A stretch of DNA of 64,000 bases from positions 1 through 64,000 of the forward strand of contig JAAWBS010000016.1 of NCBI GenBank assembly GCA_022792815.1. The letters are read 5' to 3'. How positions within the stretch are numbered: the first letter of the stretch is position 1; each line of letters starts with the position of its first letter. Under the pieces are notes generated by a model that had not been told where the DNA came from, did not search any database, and saw only the letters and a list, made by a program, of their open reading frames with translations. Positions 1 through 7,517 of the stretch are shown here, piece after piece. The translations under genes were made by a program, and so were the position numbers. The DNA is from Hungatella sp. Lineage in GTDB: Bacteria; Bacillota; Clostridia; Lachnospirales; Lachnospiraceae.

Positions 1-1
1 G

Positions 2-151
2 CTGGCGGAGTCGGGACTGGAGCCGAAGGTTTTGCAATATATTATGGGCCACGCAAACATATCTGTGACCATGGACATCTACACACACCTGGACTTTTCC
101 CAGATACAGAAAAAAATGGAAGAGGTACAGGGGAATGTGAAAATAGGATAA
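2..151 (+). CDS. Tyrosine recombinase/integrase, C-terminal fragment (cut by window edge)
   Basis: The frame is open from base 2 to a TAA at 149-151, giving the last 49 residues of a protein. It carries the end of a tyrosine-recombinase catalytic domain: a 'IMGHAN' box with the conserved His, then 'MDIYTH' with the nucleophilic Tyr, followed by a short polar tail. Such integrases cut and rejoin DNA for integrative elements or phages. The N-terminus lies outside the window, so it cannot be told whether the gene is intact. A run of AAAAGGTACA-like repeats follows, and chromosomal housekeeping genes begin at hsp20. This may therefore be the right edge of an integrated element, which is inference. 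Confidence 0.85.
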   Translation: MAESGLEPKVLQYIMGHANISVTMDIYTHLDFSQIQKKMEEVQGNVKIG

Positions 152-219
152 AAAGTACCATCGCCAGGTAAAAAGGGCCAGATCATGGTATTTTCCCAAA
201 AAGGTACAGAAAAGGTACA
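121..219. repeat. AAAAGGTACA-type short direct repeats at the integrase 3' end
   Basis: Two perfect copies of AAAAGGTACA lie at 199-208 and 210-219. Related copies are AAAAGTACCA at 151-160, right after the integrase stop, and AGAGGTACAG at 121-130. Repeats of this size beside a tyrosine integrase resemble arm-type recombinase sites. That role is inferred from position only. Confidence 0.45.
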
Positions 220-296
220 AAGTTGAAGTGACCGGGCCATTCGAAAAACCGGAAACGTCTTGTTTTACAGGTAATTCACAAATACTTCACAATTTT

Positions 297-323
297 TTAG
301 CACTCGACTCTTGACAGCGCTAA
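297..323. promoter_or_regulatory. CIRCE operator (HrcA site), imperfect
   Basis: TTAGCACTC, nine bases, then CAGCGCTAA. This matches the CIRCE inverted repeat (TTAGCACTC-N9-GAGTGCTAA) perfectly on the left and at 7 of 9 positions on the right. It overlaps the -35 box of the hsp20 promoter, the expected place for HrcA repression of a heat-shock gene. Confidence 0.75.
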
Positions 324-339
324 CAACATATGATATAGT
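311..339 (+). promoter_or_regulatory. Promoter of hsp20
   Basis: TTGACA at 311-316, a 17-base spacer and TATAGT at 334-339. The -35 box lies inside the CIRCE element. The expected start is near 346, giving a short leader before the ribosome binding site at 377-382. Confidence 0.75.
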
Positions 340-390
340 ACATATATAACAAATAAAACAAAGTTTTTTTATAAAAAAGGAGAGATGATC

Positions 391-825
391 ATGTTGATGC
401 CCAGTATTTTCGGAGAGAACTTATTTGATAACTTTATGGAGGGATTCCCCTTTGGAAACAGCCGGAGTACATCCGCGTTCGGCAGTCTGATGAAGACGGA
501 CATCCGGGACATGGAAGGCAGCTACGAGCTGGATATCGATATGCCCGGCTTTAAGAAGGAGGATATCCGGGCGGAGCTGAAAGACGGATATCTGACCATT
601 GAGGCTCAGAGCAGCAGAGACAGGGATGAGAAGGACGAGAACGGCAGATATATCCGAAGAGAGCGGTACTCTGGTTCCTGCCAGAGGAGCTTCTATGTGG
701 GGAAGGATGTGACCCAAGAGGAGATCAAGGCCAGATTTGAGAACGGCATCCTGAAGCTGACGGTTCCCAAGAAGGAGGCATTGCCGAAGACGGAGGAGAA
801 GCGTTATATTTCCATCGATGGCTGA
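391..825 (+). CDS. Hsp20/alpha-crystallin small heat-shock protein
   Basis: ATP-independent holdase chaperone that binds unfolding proteins in the cytoplasm. The 144-residue product has a short N-terminal arm (MLMPSIFGENLF...), an alpha-crystallin domain from about residue 35 to 130 with 'DIDMPGFKKEDI' and 'FENGILKLTVPK' (the G-x-L motif), and a short C-terminal tail. The start at 391 is chosen because AAGGAG at 377-382 is 8 bases upstream; an in-frame ATG at 385 touches that site. The gene is monocistronic: it has its own CIRCE-controlled promoter and a terminator right after it. Regulation by HrcA is inferred from the operator. Confidence 0.93.
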   Translation: MLMPSIFGENLFDNFMEGFPFGNSRSTSAFGSLMKTDIRDMEGSYELDIDMPGFKKEDIRAELKDGYLTIEAQSSRDRDEKDENGRYIRRERYSGSCQRSFYVGKDVTQEEIKARFENGILKLTVPKKEALPKTEEKRYISIDG

Positions 826-849
826 GGAAGGGGTTGAAAGATAGAGAAG

Positions 850-870
850 GGGCGGCTGCGGCCGCCCTTT
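850..870 (+). terminator. Rho-independent terminator after hsp20
   Basis: GGGCGGC at 850-856, loop TGCG, GCCGCCC at 861-867 and a short T run. A perfect 7-bp GC stem lies between the convergent hsp20 and DUF1846 genes. Confidence 0.7.
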
Positions 871-908
871 CGTTGAGTCTGAAGGGATCCGGTGACAGAA
901 GGCAACGT

Positions 909-2387
909 CTACCGATAGATCTTGTTGTGCTCAAAGATCGGTTCGCTGGTCAGCTCCACCCCTAACCGCTGGAAGGTGTGGATGTCTACGTTGGAGAGCA
1001 TCACTGAGGTGTGGGCCTGACAGCCCTTCAGTTTAGACAGCTGGTCCAAGGCCTTCTGGGCATTCTCGTCGGTGGCGGCGCACATGGACAGGGCGATGAG
1101 AACCTCGTCCGTGTGGAGCCTGGGATTTTTGCTGCCGAAATAGTTGACCTTCAGCTTCTGGATGGGCTCGATGGCGGAGGGGGCGATGAGATGAATCTCG
1201 TCGGGGATCTGTCCCAAAGCCTTGACCGCATTGAGCAGCAGGGCGGCGGAGGACCCCAAAAGATCGCTGGTTTTTCCTGTGAGGATCTGACCGTCCGGCA
1301 GTTCGATGGCAGCGGCGGGAGCCTGACTCTGCTCTGCCTTGTCGTTGGCAGCCACGGCCACTTTCCGGTCCTGGGAAGTGATCCTGGACTGCTTCATCAG
1401 AAGTTCGATCTTATATACCTCCTCCTGGGAGCCGTCCCCCCTGGCCAGCCGATTTAAGGCGTGGTAATAGCGGCGAAGGATCTCCTGTCTGGATGCCTCT
1501 CTGCACGCCTCATCATCGATGATACAGTTGCCCACCATATTGACACCCATGTCAGTGGGAGATTTGTAGGGGCTTGAACCGTAGATTCCCTCGAAGATGG
1601 CGTTGAGTACAGGGAAGATCTCCACGTCCCGGTTGTAGTTGACCGTGGTTTCCCCGTAGGCCTCCAAGTGGAAGGGATCGATCATATTCACATCGTTTAA
1701 ATCTGCAGTGGCGGCCTCGTAGGCTAAGTTGACCGGGTGCTTGAGCGGCAGATTCCAGATAGGGAAGGTCTCAAACTTGGCGTAGCCGGCTTTGATGCCC
1801 CGGCGGTTCTCATGGTAGAGCTGGGACAGGCAGGTGGCCATCTTGCCGCTTCCCGGTCCCGGGGCGGTGACGATGACCAGCGGCTTGGAGGTCTCTATGT
1901 AATCGTTTTTCCCGAATCCGTCCTCACTTACGATGGTGCGGATGTTGTTGGGGTAGCCCTCGATGCGGTAATGGCGGTATACCCGGATCCCCATGCGCTC
2001 CAGTTTTTCCTTAAAGGTATCTGCGGCTGGCTGGCCGGTGTACTGGGTGATGACCACGCTGCCCACATAGAGACCTCTGTCCCGAAAGGACTGGGTAAGC
2101 CTCAGCACATCTACGTCGTAGGTGATCCCCAAATCATAGCGGAGTTTATTTTTCTCAATGTCAGCCGCATTGATGACTACCACGATCTCCGCCTGGTCGG
2201 CCAGCTGCATCAGCATCTGAAGCTTGCTGTCAGGGGTAAAACCCGGCAGAACCCTGGAGGCATGGTAATCGTCAAAGAGCTTGCCCCCGAATTCCAGGTA
2301 CAGCTTGTCCCCGAACTGGCCGATTCTCTCGAGAATATGTTCAGACTGCATGATCTGGTATTTCTGATTGTCAAATCCTGTTTTCAT
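909..2387 (-). CDS. DUF1846 (UPF0371) family protein
   Basis: A 492-residue cytoplasmic protein matching the whole length of the DUF1846 family of Firmicutes and Actinobacteria, recognised by 'KTGFDNQKYQIMQSEHILER' at the start, 'TAPGPGSGKMATCLSQ' near residues 175-190 and the conserved 'GYAKFETFPIWNL' stretch. The glycine-rich segment looks like a nucleotide-binding loop, but the biochemical role is not established. The gene is alone on the minus strand and convergent with hsp20. The start has a purine-rich site (AGGGAAGGAA) upstream on the minus strand. Confidence 0.9.
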   Translation of the reverse strand: MKTGFDNQKYQIMQSEHILERIGQFGDKLYLEFGGKLFDDYHASRVLPGFTPDSKLQMLMQLADQAEIVVVINAADIEKNKLRYDLGITYDVDVLRLTQSFRDRGLYVGSVVITQYTGQPAADTFKEKLERMGIRVYRHYRIEGYPNNIRTIVSEDGFGKNDYIETSKPLVIVTAPGPGSGKMATCLSQLYHENRRGIKAGYAKFETFPIWNLPLKHPVNLAYEAATADLNDVNMIDPFHLEAYGETTVNYNRDVEIFPVLNAIFEGIYGSSPYKSPTDMGVNMVGNCIIDDEACREASRQEILRRYYHALNRLARGDGSQEEVYKIELLMKQSRITSQDRKVAVAANDKAEQSQAPAAAIELPDGQILTGKTSDLLGSSAALLLNAVKALGQIPDEIHLIAPSAIEPIQKLKVNYFGSKNPRLHTDEVLIALSMCAATDENAQKALDQLSKLKGCQAHTSVMLSNVDIHTFQRLGVELTSEPIFEHNKIYR

Positions 2388-2507
2388 AGATAGATTCCTT
2401 CCCTGGTTATCCTTGTGGTTTCAGTAAACACATACAGATAGCATACCACAATTTGTCAGCTGCCGCAAGTTGAGGAGAGCGGATGTCAGAGATGTCCTGA
2501 AAAATAA

Positions 2508-2531
2508 GTTAGCAAAAACTAACAGTATAGT
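2508..2531 (+). promoter_or_regulatory. Inverted repeat over the core promoter of the DUF3793-flavodoxin pair
   Basis: GTTAG-CAAAAA-CTAAC at 2508-2523 is followed at once by a -10-like TATAGT at 2526-2531. The -35 region is poor. GTTAG/CTAAC arms recall operators of DtxR/IdeR-type metal regulators, and flavodoxins are typical iron-starvation genes, so iron-responsive control is a reasonable inference. Confidence 0.4.
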
Positions 2532-2575
2532 TTTCCGTCTTCCGGAGAAGATAGAGCGAAAAGGAGATGGAGAAG

Positions 2576-3166
2576 ATGTCGGCAGAGAGAATGACAGCGT
2601 TTTTGGATGGCTGCAGTCCGGAATCCAGGCTGAAATTTTTGGTGGCAAGCCACTGTGCCCCTGTGCTTAAAGGGATCAAGGTTTCCAATACCATGTCTTC
2701 AGAGAGGGGGACATGGAACAGACTGGTGAAGAGCTTAAAGGGAAGCGGTGTTCTATGCATCCTGCTCTCCAACCAGGGAAAGCGGGAGGTTCTTCTGCTC
2801 TATCGATATGAAGAGCTGAGAGGGCACCTGGAGAGGGAGCCGGTAAAACAGTTTCTCAAGAGCCGTGGATATGAGGATACCGGCGTGGCGGCTGTGATTC
2901 TGCAGATCCGCGGGCAGTATGACCGGTATGTGAGAAGTGGACAGGGATTTCCCCATGAGCTGGGGGTAGTCCTGGAATACCCGGTGGAGGATGTGGATGG
3001 ATTCATCCGGAACAAAGGCAAAAACTGCCTGCTGGAAAAATATTGGAAGGTCTATCACAATCAGGAGCAGGCGGCAGAGGTGTTTGCACGGTATGACCGG
3101 GCCCGAAAACAGGCCATGGAGCAGGTCATAGCGGGATATCCGCTGAAGGAGATCGCCGCAATCTGA
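2576..3166 (+). CDS. DUF3793 family protein
   Basis: A 196-residue soluble protein of the DUF3793 family, seen in Clostridia often beside flavodoxin or ferrous-iron genes. Visible features are 'HCAPVLKGIKVSNT' near the N-terminus, a central 'LLLYRYEELRGHL' and 'FPHELGVVLEYPVEDVDGFI', and a C-terminal helix-rich part. No catalytic motif is recognised and the function is unknown. The ATG at 2576 is preferred over 2567 because AAGGAG at 2561-2566 is 9 bases from the former and abuts the latter. It is followed 64 bases on by a flavodoxin, probably in one transcript. Confidence 0.8.
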   Translation: MSAERMTAFLDGCSPESRLKFLVASHCAPVLKGIKVSNTMSSERGTWNRLVKSLKGSGVLCILLSNQGKREVLLLYRYEELRGHLEREPVKQFLKSRGYEDTGVAAVILQIRGQYDRYVRSGQGFPHELGVVLEYPVEDVDGFIRNKGKNCLLEKYWKVYHNQEQAAEVFARYDRARKQAMEQVIAGYPLKEIAAI

Positions 3167-3230
3167 AATAAAATTGGCAAGGCAGCGGTTCGAGGCCGAA
3201 AAAACAGGACAGAGAGAAGGAGGAACAGGG

Positions 3231-3659
3231 ATGAAGGATATCTATGTGATCTATTGGAGCGGAACCGGGAACACGGAGGCCATGGCAAGAGCCGTGGCAG
3301 AGGGAATCAACGGGGCGGGAGCTCATGGGATAGCGATGGAAGTGGGGGAAGCGGATATTTCTATGCTTCAAAATGCGGACCGATTTGCTTTAGGGTGTCC
3401 GGCCATGGGATCCGAGGAGTTAGAGGAGAGTGAGATGGAGCCCTTTGTCTCGGCCCTGGAGAAACAGGTGTCAGGGAAGACCATTGGGCTGTTCGGCTCC
3501 TACGACTGGGGAGACGGGGAGTGGATGCGGCTGTGGTGCCGGAGGATGGAAGCGGCAGGGGCAGTGCTCCCAGGCGGTGAGGGTGTCATCGCCAACAATA
3601 CGCCGGATGAGGCGGCCCTTGGTGCCTGTAAAAGACTGGGGGCTAAGTTGGCAGGATAA
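3231..3659 (+). CDS. Flavodoxin
   Basis: A 142-residue FMN electron carrier. The phosphate-binding loop 'WSGTGNTEAMA' is at residues 8-18, followed by 'LGCPAMGSEELEESEMEPF' and 'GLFGSYDWGDGEWM', the two regions that flank the isoalloxazine ring. The length is typical of short-chain flavodoxins. The start at 3231 has AAGGAGG about 7 bases upstream; a longer in-frame extension lacks a site. It follows the DUF3793 gene and probably replaces ferredoxin when iron is short. The upstream GTTAG/CTAAC inverted repeat fits that idea. Confidence 0.92.
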   Translation: MKDIYVIYWSGTGNTEAMARAVAEGINGAGAHGIAMEVGEADISMLQNADRFALGCPAMGSEELEESEMEPFVSALEKQVSGKTIGLFGSYDWGDGEWMRLWCRRMEAAGAVLPGGEGVIANNTPDEAALGACKRLGAKLAG

Positions 3660-3714
3660 GAGATGTACGCCGAGGGACGGTAACAGAGCCAGCCGTGAAA
3701 AGACGGTACTCGGG

Positions 3715-3764
3715 GCGTGTGTCTCCCTTGTCCGCGGAGGGTACCGGTCCGGATTCCCACACGC
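3715..3764. other. Possible hairpin between convergent genes
   Basis: GCGTGTG at 3715-3721 is complementary to CACACGC at 3758-3764, with partly paired sequence between. There is no T run on either strand, so a terminator role for flavodoxin or the LacI gene is uncertain. Confidence 0.25.
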
Positions 3765-3775
3765 TCCGGCGGGAA

Positions 3776-4810
3776 TCAGCTCTCACGCCAGGCCCGGCAG
3801 CTGTCCCTCTCCACCAGATGATGGGGGACGATGATCTTGGTGGCCAGCAAATTGGGATTTTCCATGTGATTGATCATCTGGGACGCAGCCTCGATGCCCA
3901 GCTGGCAGGAGTTGACGTCAATGGAGGTCAGCTGAGGCGAAGTCAGTCTGGCCAACAGGGAATTATTGAAGGAGATGATGGATAAGTCCTCCGGGATGGA
4001 CAGACCGATCTCCAGGCAGACCCGTTCCAGGGCCACTGCCAGGATGTCATCGCTGACGACAATGGCCGTAGGGCGGTCCGGGCTTAACAGCAGACTGCGG
4101 ATGGTCTCGGGGGTGTCCTTCGGAATCGTGGGGATCTCCAGACAGTATTCCGGCTTGGGGATCAGCTCGTGGACGGTCAGAGCCAACTGATAGCCGGTCT
4201 TGCGGTCCGCCGAGAACATCAGGCTGCTGTCACTGCCTAAGTAGGCGATCCTCCGGTGCCCCAGCCGGCACAGGTATTCGGTGGCCTCCTGCCCGGCCAG
4301 CACATTGTCGTTGTCAATATAGACGGTCTGGTTGGCGTACTGGTAGGCTTTTCCGATGAGCACGTAGAGCAGGCCCTCGTTGTAGAGGTACTCGGCCACC
4401 GGGTCCTGCTGCCTGGAATACAGCAGGATGAAGCTGTCAACCTGGCCGCCGCGGACCAGGTTGCGGATCACTTGGAGAAGTTCTTCTTCGTCCTGGCCGG
4501 TGATCACCGTGTTGATGTACTGGCGGTCGCTGCAGAACTGGCTGATTCCCCGGATGGTCTCCAGATAGAAGGAATTCTCATAGGCCTCCTTCTGGGACGG
4601 GGGCAGGATGACGCCGATGGTCCTGGGGGCGGAGGGTTGGGGCCCGCTGCCCTGAGAAGAAAAGCCGGGCTCATATCCCAGCTGGGCCATGGCCCGGCGC
4701 ACTTTTTCTTTGGTCTCTTCGCTGATGGAGGGATTGTCTTTGCAGGTTCTGGATACGGTAGAGGGGGACACTCCCGCCAGAGCCGCCACTTCTTTGATGG
4801 TAACTGCCAT
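3776..4810 (-). CDS. LacI/GalR family repressor, probably of the maltose operon
   Basis: A 344-residue transcription factor. The N-terminal helix-turn-helix 'TIKEVAALAGVSPSTVSR' (residues 4-21) is followed by a hinge and a periplasmic-binding-protein-like sensor domain to the end. The closest known role is MalR, the maltose repressor, because the gene is divergent from a glucose/maltose-type PTS, a MapP-like phosphatase and malQ. A strong AGGAGGAGG site precedes the start on the minus strand. The 420-base divergent region holds a cluster of TGCAA-type half-sites that may be its operators. Whether the ligand is maltose or a phosphosugar is not visible. Confidence 0.88.
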   Translation of the reverse strand: MAVTIKEVAALAGVSPSTVSRTCKDNPSISEETKEKVRRAMAQLGYEPGFSSQGSGPQPSAPRTIGVILPPSQKEAYENSFYLETIRGISQFCSDRQYINTVITGQDEEELLQVIRNLVRGGQVDSFILLYSRQQDPVAEYLYNEGLLYVLIGKAYQYANQTVYIDNDNVLAGQEATEYLCRLGHRRIAYLGSDSSLMFSADRKTGYQLALTVHELIPKPEYCLEIPTIPKDTPETIRSLLLSPDRPTAIVVSDDILAVALERVCLEIGLSIPEDLSIISFNNSLLARLTSPQLTSIDVNSCQLGIEAASQMINHMENPNLLATKIIVPHHLVERDSCRAWRES

Positions 4811-4916
4811 AAAATCTGATACCTCCTCCTGTAAATATCTGCTGCTGATTAACCTTATTGTAGGGAATCATAGGAAAAAAGTCAATGCCGTTGCCTATGA
4901 AAATATAATCTGTTTC

Positions 4917-5147
4917 ATGCAAATAAATGCAATGCAGTGCAAATATAAGTATAAAGAAAGCGATGGGCAGGCGATTTGTGTGGGTAATATAAAAGTAAAT
5001 TATAAGATTTAGACAAAAAAATAGAAAAAATATTGTATAAAATAGAGAAAAAGAGTAGGGTAAGAGAAAAGGGATTGCAATTATTATGCAAATGAGATAT
5101 ATTTGTTGCAACAAGTTGCGTGAATATTGCATGCAGAAATAATGCAA
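4917..5147. promoter_or_regulatory. Divergent control region with TTGCA/TGCAA operator-like repeats
   Basis: The 423-base AT-rich gap between the divergent lacI-type gene and the PTS operon contains repeated TGCAA half-sites. TGCAAAT copies lie at 4918 and 4938. TTGCAA-N10-TGCAA spans 5075-5092. A perfect 12-base palindrome TTGTTGCAACAA is at 5103-5114, and TTGCA/TGCAA arms are at 5127-5131 and 5143-5147. These are candidate LacI-family operators. A -10-like TATAAA at 5036-5041 has no good -35 at normal spacing. No gene is seen here. Confidence 0.5.
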
Positions 5148-5233
5148 CAGGACAGACGCAGCGGTGGAAGATGCGCAGCAGGTGCGAATCGTCAACAGGG
5201 AATTGATGAGTGAAGAACAGGAGGTAGGAAAAC

Positions 5234-7471
5234 ATGAGCAGCAAACGAGATGACAGTACCGGTATCAGGATCCTGTCGCCGGAGACAGGAAAAGCGGTAG
5301 CCTTGGATCAGGTTCCGGATCCGGTGTTCTCCCAGAAGATCATCGGCGACGGCATCGCGGTGATTCCCACGGACGGGAGGATTACGAGTCCTGTGGACGG
5401 AGAGGTGGCTTCGGTGGCGGAGACTCTCCACGCCTATGGGTTTAGGACGGAAGACGGATTGGAGCTTCTGATCCATGTGGGATTGGAGACCGTGGGGTTA
5501 AAGGGCGAGTGTTTTGAGGTCTTCGTGAAAGCGGGAGACAAGGTGAAGGCAGGAGATCTGATCGCCAAGGTGGATTTGGCGGCATTGGCGGAGAAGAATA
5601 TCAACCCCATCACGCCTGTCCTGGTCTGCGGCGGCATGGAGGGGAAGACGCTCCGGTATGAGGAGGGAGATGTAGAAGGAGGAAAGAGTCCGGTTCTCCA
5701 GGTGGTTTCGGCGCAGCAGGAAGAGCCCGGAACGGAAAGATCCGGGAAAAAGGCGGCCGAGAGCGGGGACGGACCAAGCCGGTCTGCGGGCGGCAGGGCC
5801 AAGACAGAGGCAAAGAAGTCTGCAAAGGCAGGTATTAACTTTGATTTTCTCCAGAAACTGGGCAAGGTTCTCATGGTGGTCATCGCCGTCATGCCGGCGG
5901 CCGGACTGATGATCAGCCTGGGCAAGCTGGTACAGATGGCAGGGGCGGACCTCCACATGATTCTGATGATCGGAAGCACCATGGAGAACATCGGCTGGGC
6001 GGTCATCAACAACCTTCACATCCTCTTTGCCGTGGCCATCGGCGGCTCCTGGGCCAAAGAGCGGGCAGGAGGCGCATTTGCAGCGGTGATCGCATTTATT
6101 CTGATCAACTGTATCACCGGAGCCATGTTTGGAGTGACGGCAGACATGTTAAACGATCCCGAGGCCGTGACCCGTACCCTCTTTGGCCAGGAGATCCTGG
6201 TAAACGGCTATTTCACCTCCGTTCTCGGGGCGCCTGCACTGAATATGGGCGTGTTTGTGGGAATTATTTCCGGATTTGTGGGTGGAATTATTTATAATAA
6301 GTATTATAATTATAGAAAGCTTCCGGATGCCCTTGCATTTTTCAACGGAAAGCGGTTCGTGCCCATGGTGGTGATCCTGTGGTCTGTTATCGTCTCCATG
6401 GTGCTGGCGGTGGTATGGCCGGTGGTTCAGACGGGAATCAACAATTTCGGCGTGTGGATCGCCAACTCTTCCTCCACCTCACCGGTGCTGGCTCCGTTTA
6501 TCTACGGAACTCTGGAGAGACTTCTGCTTCCCTTTGGTCTCCACCACATGCTGACCATCCCGATGAACTACACATCCTTCGGCGGAACCTACACGATCCA
6601 GACAGGAATCAATGCGGGCTCCCAGGTGTTCGGGCAGGATCCGCTGTGGCTGGCCTGGGTTACGGATCTGATCAACTTTAAGGATGGGGGCAATACGGCG
6701 GCCTACACGGAGCTGATGACCAATGTGATCCCCGCCAGATTCAAGGTGGGACAGATGATCGGCGCCACCGGTCTTCTGCTGGGAATCGCTCTTGCCATGT
6801 ACCGCAGAGTCGACAAGGAGAAACAGCCCCGATACCGCTCCATGTTCTTCTCCACCGTGCTGGCAGTGTTTCTGACCGGTGTGACGGAGCCGCTGGAATT
6901 TATGTTTATGTTCTGCGCGCTTCCGCTGTATGTGGTCTACGCCGTGCTTCAGGGCTGCGCCTTTGCCATGGCGGGAATCATCGACCTGAGGCTTCACTCC
7001 TTCGGAAATCTGGAGTTTGTCACCAGAGTTCCCATGTCCTTGAAGGCAGGGCTGGCAGGGGATCTGATCAACTTTGTCATCTGCGTGGCGGTATTCTTTG
7101 CCATCGGCTATGTGGTGGCCTACATGATGATCGGCAAGATGAAATTTGCGACTCCGGGACGCCTCGGCAACTATACCGATGAGGGTTCTGACGAGGAAGC
7201 CGGCGGGAACCAAGGCCGGGCTTCGGAAAACGGCGGCAGCAGCCAGGCGGAGAGGATCATCGGACTTCTGGGCGGCAGAGACAATATCACCCTGGTGGAT
7301 GCCTGTATGACCAGGCTCCGCGTCACCGTAAAAGATCCGGCCAAGGTGGCAGACCTTCCCCAGTGGAAAGCCGAGGGAGCGCTGGGACTTCTGAAAAAAG
7401 ACAACGGCATCCAAGCCGTATATGGCCCCAAAGCCGACGTCCTGAAATCAGATATTAATGATGTTCTCTAG
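5234..7471 (+). CDS. PTS glucose/maltose-family transporter, fused EIIA-EIIC-EIIB
   Basis: Imports and phosphorylates a sugar using phosphoenolpyruvate via HPr. The 745-residue chain starts with a glucose-type EIIA domain (about 1-150) containing His66 and the phosphorylated His81 in 'LLIHVGLETV'. A charged linker follows, then the membrane EIIC domain from about residue 195 ('GKVLMVVIAVMPAAG') to 640. A C-terminal EIIB domain holds phospho-Cys691 in 'DACMTRLRV'. The A-C-B order is less common than C-B-A. The ATG has AGGAGG upstream. It leads an operon with a MapP-like phosphatase and malQ, so maltose is the likeliest substrate (MalT/MalX-like); glucose or another alpha-glucoside is possible. 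Confidence 0.9.
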   Translation: MSSKRDDSTGIRILSPETGKAVALDQVPDPVFSQKIIGDGIAVIPTDGRITSPVDGEVASVAETLHAYGFRTEDGLELLIHVGLETVGLKGECFEVFVKAGDKVKAGDLIAKVDLAALAEKNINPITPVLVCGGMEGKTLRYEEGDVEGGKSPVLQVVSAQQEEPGTERSGKKAAESGDGPSRSAGGRAKTEAKKSAKAGINFDFLQKLGKVLMVVIAVMPAAGLMISLGKLVQMAGADLHMILMIGSTMENIGWAVINNLHILFAVAIGGSWAKERAGGAFAAVIAFILINCITGAMFGVTADMLNDPEAVTRTLFGQEILVNGYFTSVLGAPALNMGVFVGIISGFVGGIIYNKYYNYRKLPDALAFFNGKRFVPMVVILWSVIVSMVLAVVWPVVQTGINNFGVWIANSSSTSPVLAPFIYGTLERLLLPFGLHHMLTIPMNYTSFGGTYTIQTGINAGSQVFGQDPLWLAWVTDLINFKDGGNTAAYTELMTNVIPARFKVGQMIGATGLLLGIALAMYRRVDKEKQPRYRSMFFSTVLAVFLTGVTEPLEFMFMFCALPLYVVYAVLQGCAFAMAGIIDLRLHSFGNLEFVTRVPMSLKAGLAGDLINFVICVAVFFAIGYVVAYMMIGKMKFATPGRLGNYTDEGSDEEAGGNQGRASENGGSSQAERIIGLLGGRDNITLVDACMTRLRVTVKDPAKVADLPQWKAEGALGLLKKDNGIQAVYGPKADVLKSDINDVL

Positions 7472-7517
7472 CTATGAGCCCCTTCCAACATACCTCAGAA
7501 AGGAAACGAGACATCCC

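Noticed and set aside
5010-5041. Promoter for the PTS operon from TAGACA and TATAAA
   Set aside because: The spacing would be 20 bases, too long for a confident call; left as part of the control region.
5498-6019. Long open frames on the minus strand across the PTS gene
   Set aside because: They lie fully inside a strongly supported PTS gene, lack ribosome sites and show no domain; they are antisense shadows caused by GC-rich codon use.
6479-7414. A 311-codon minus-strand open frame inside the PTS gene
   Set aside because: His/Gln-rich translation without domain likeness, and entirely antisense to conserved EIIC/EIIB coding sequence.
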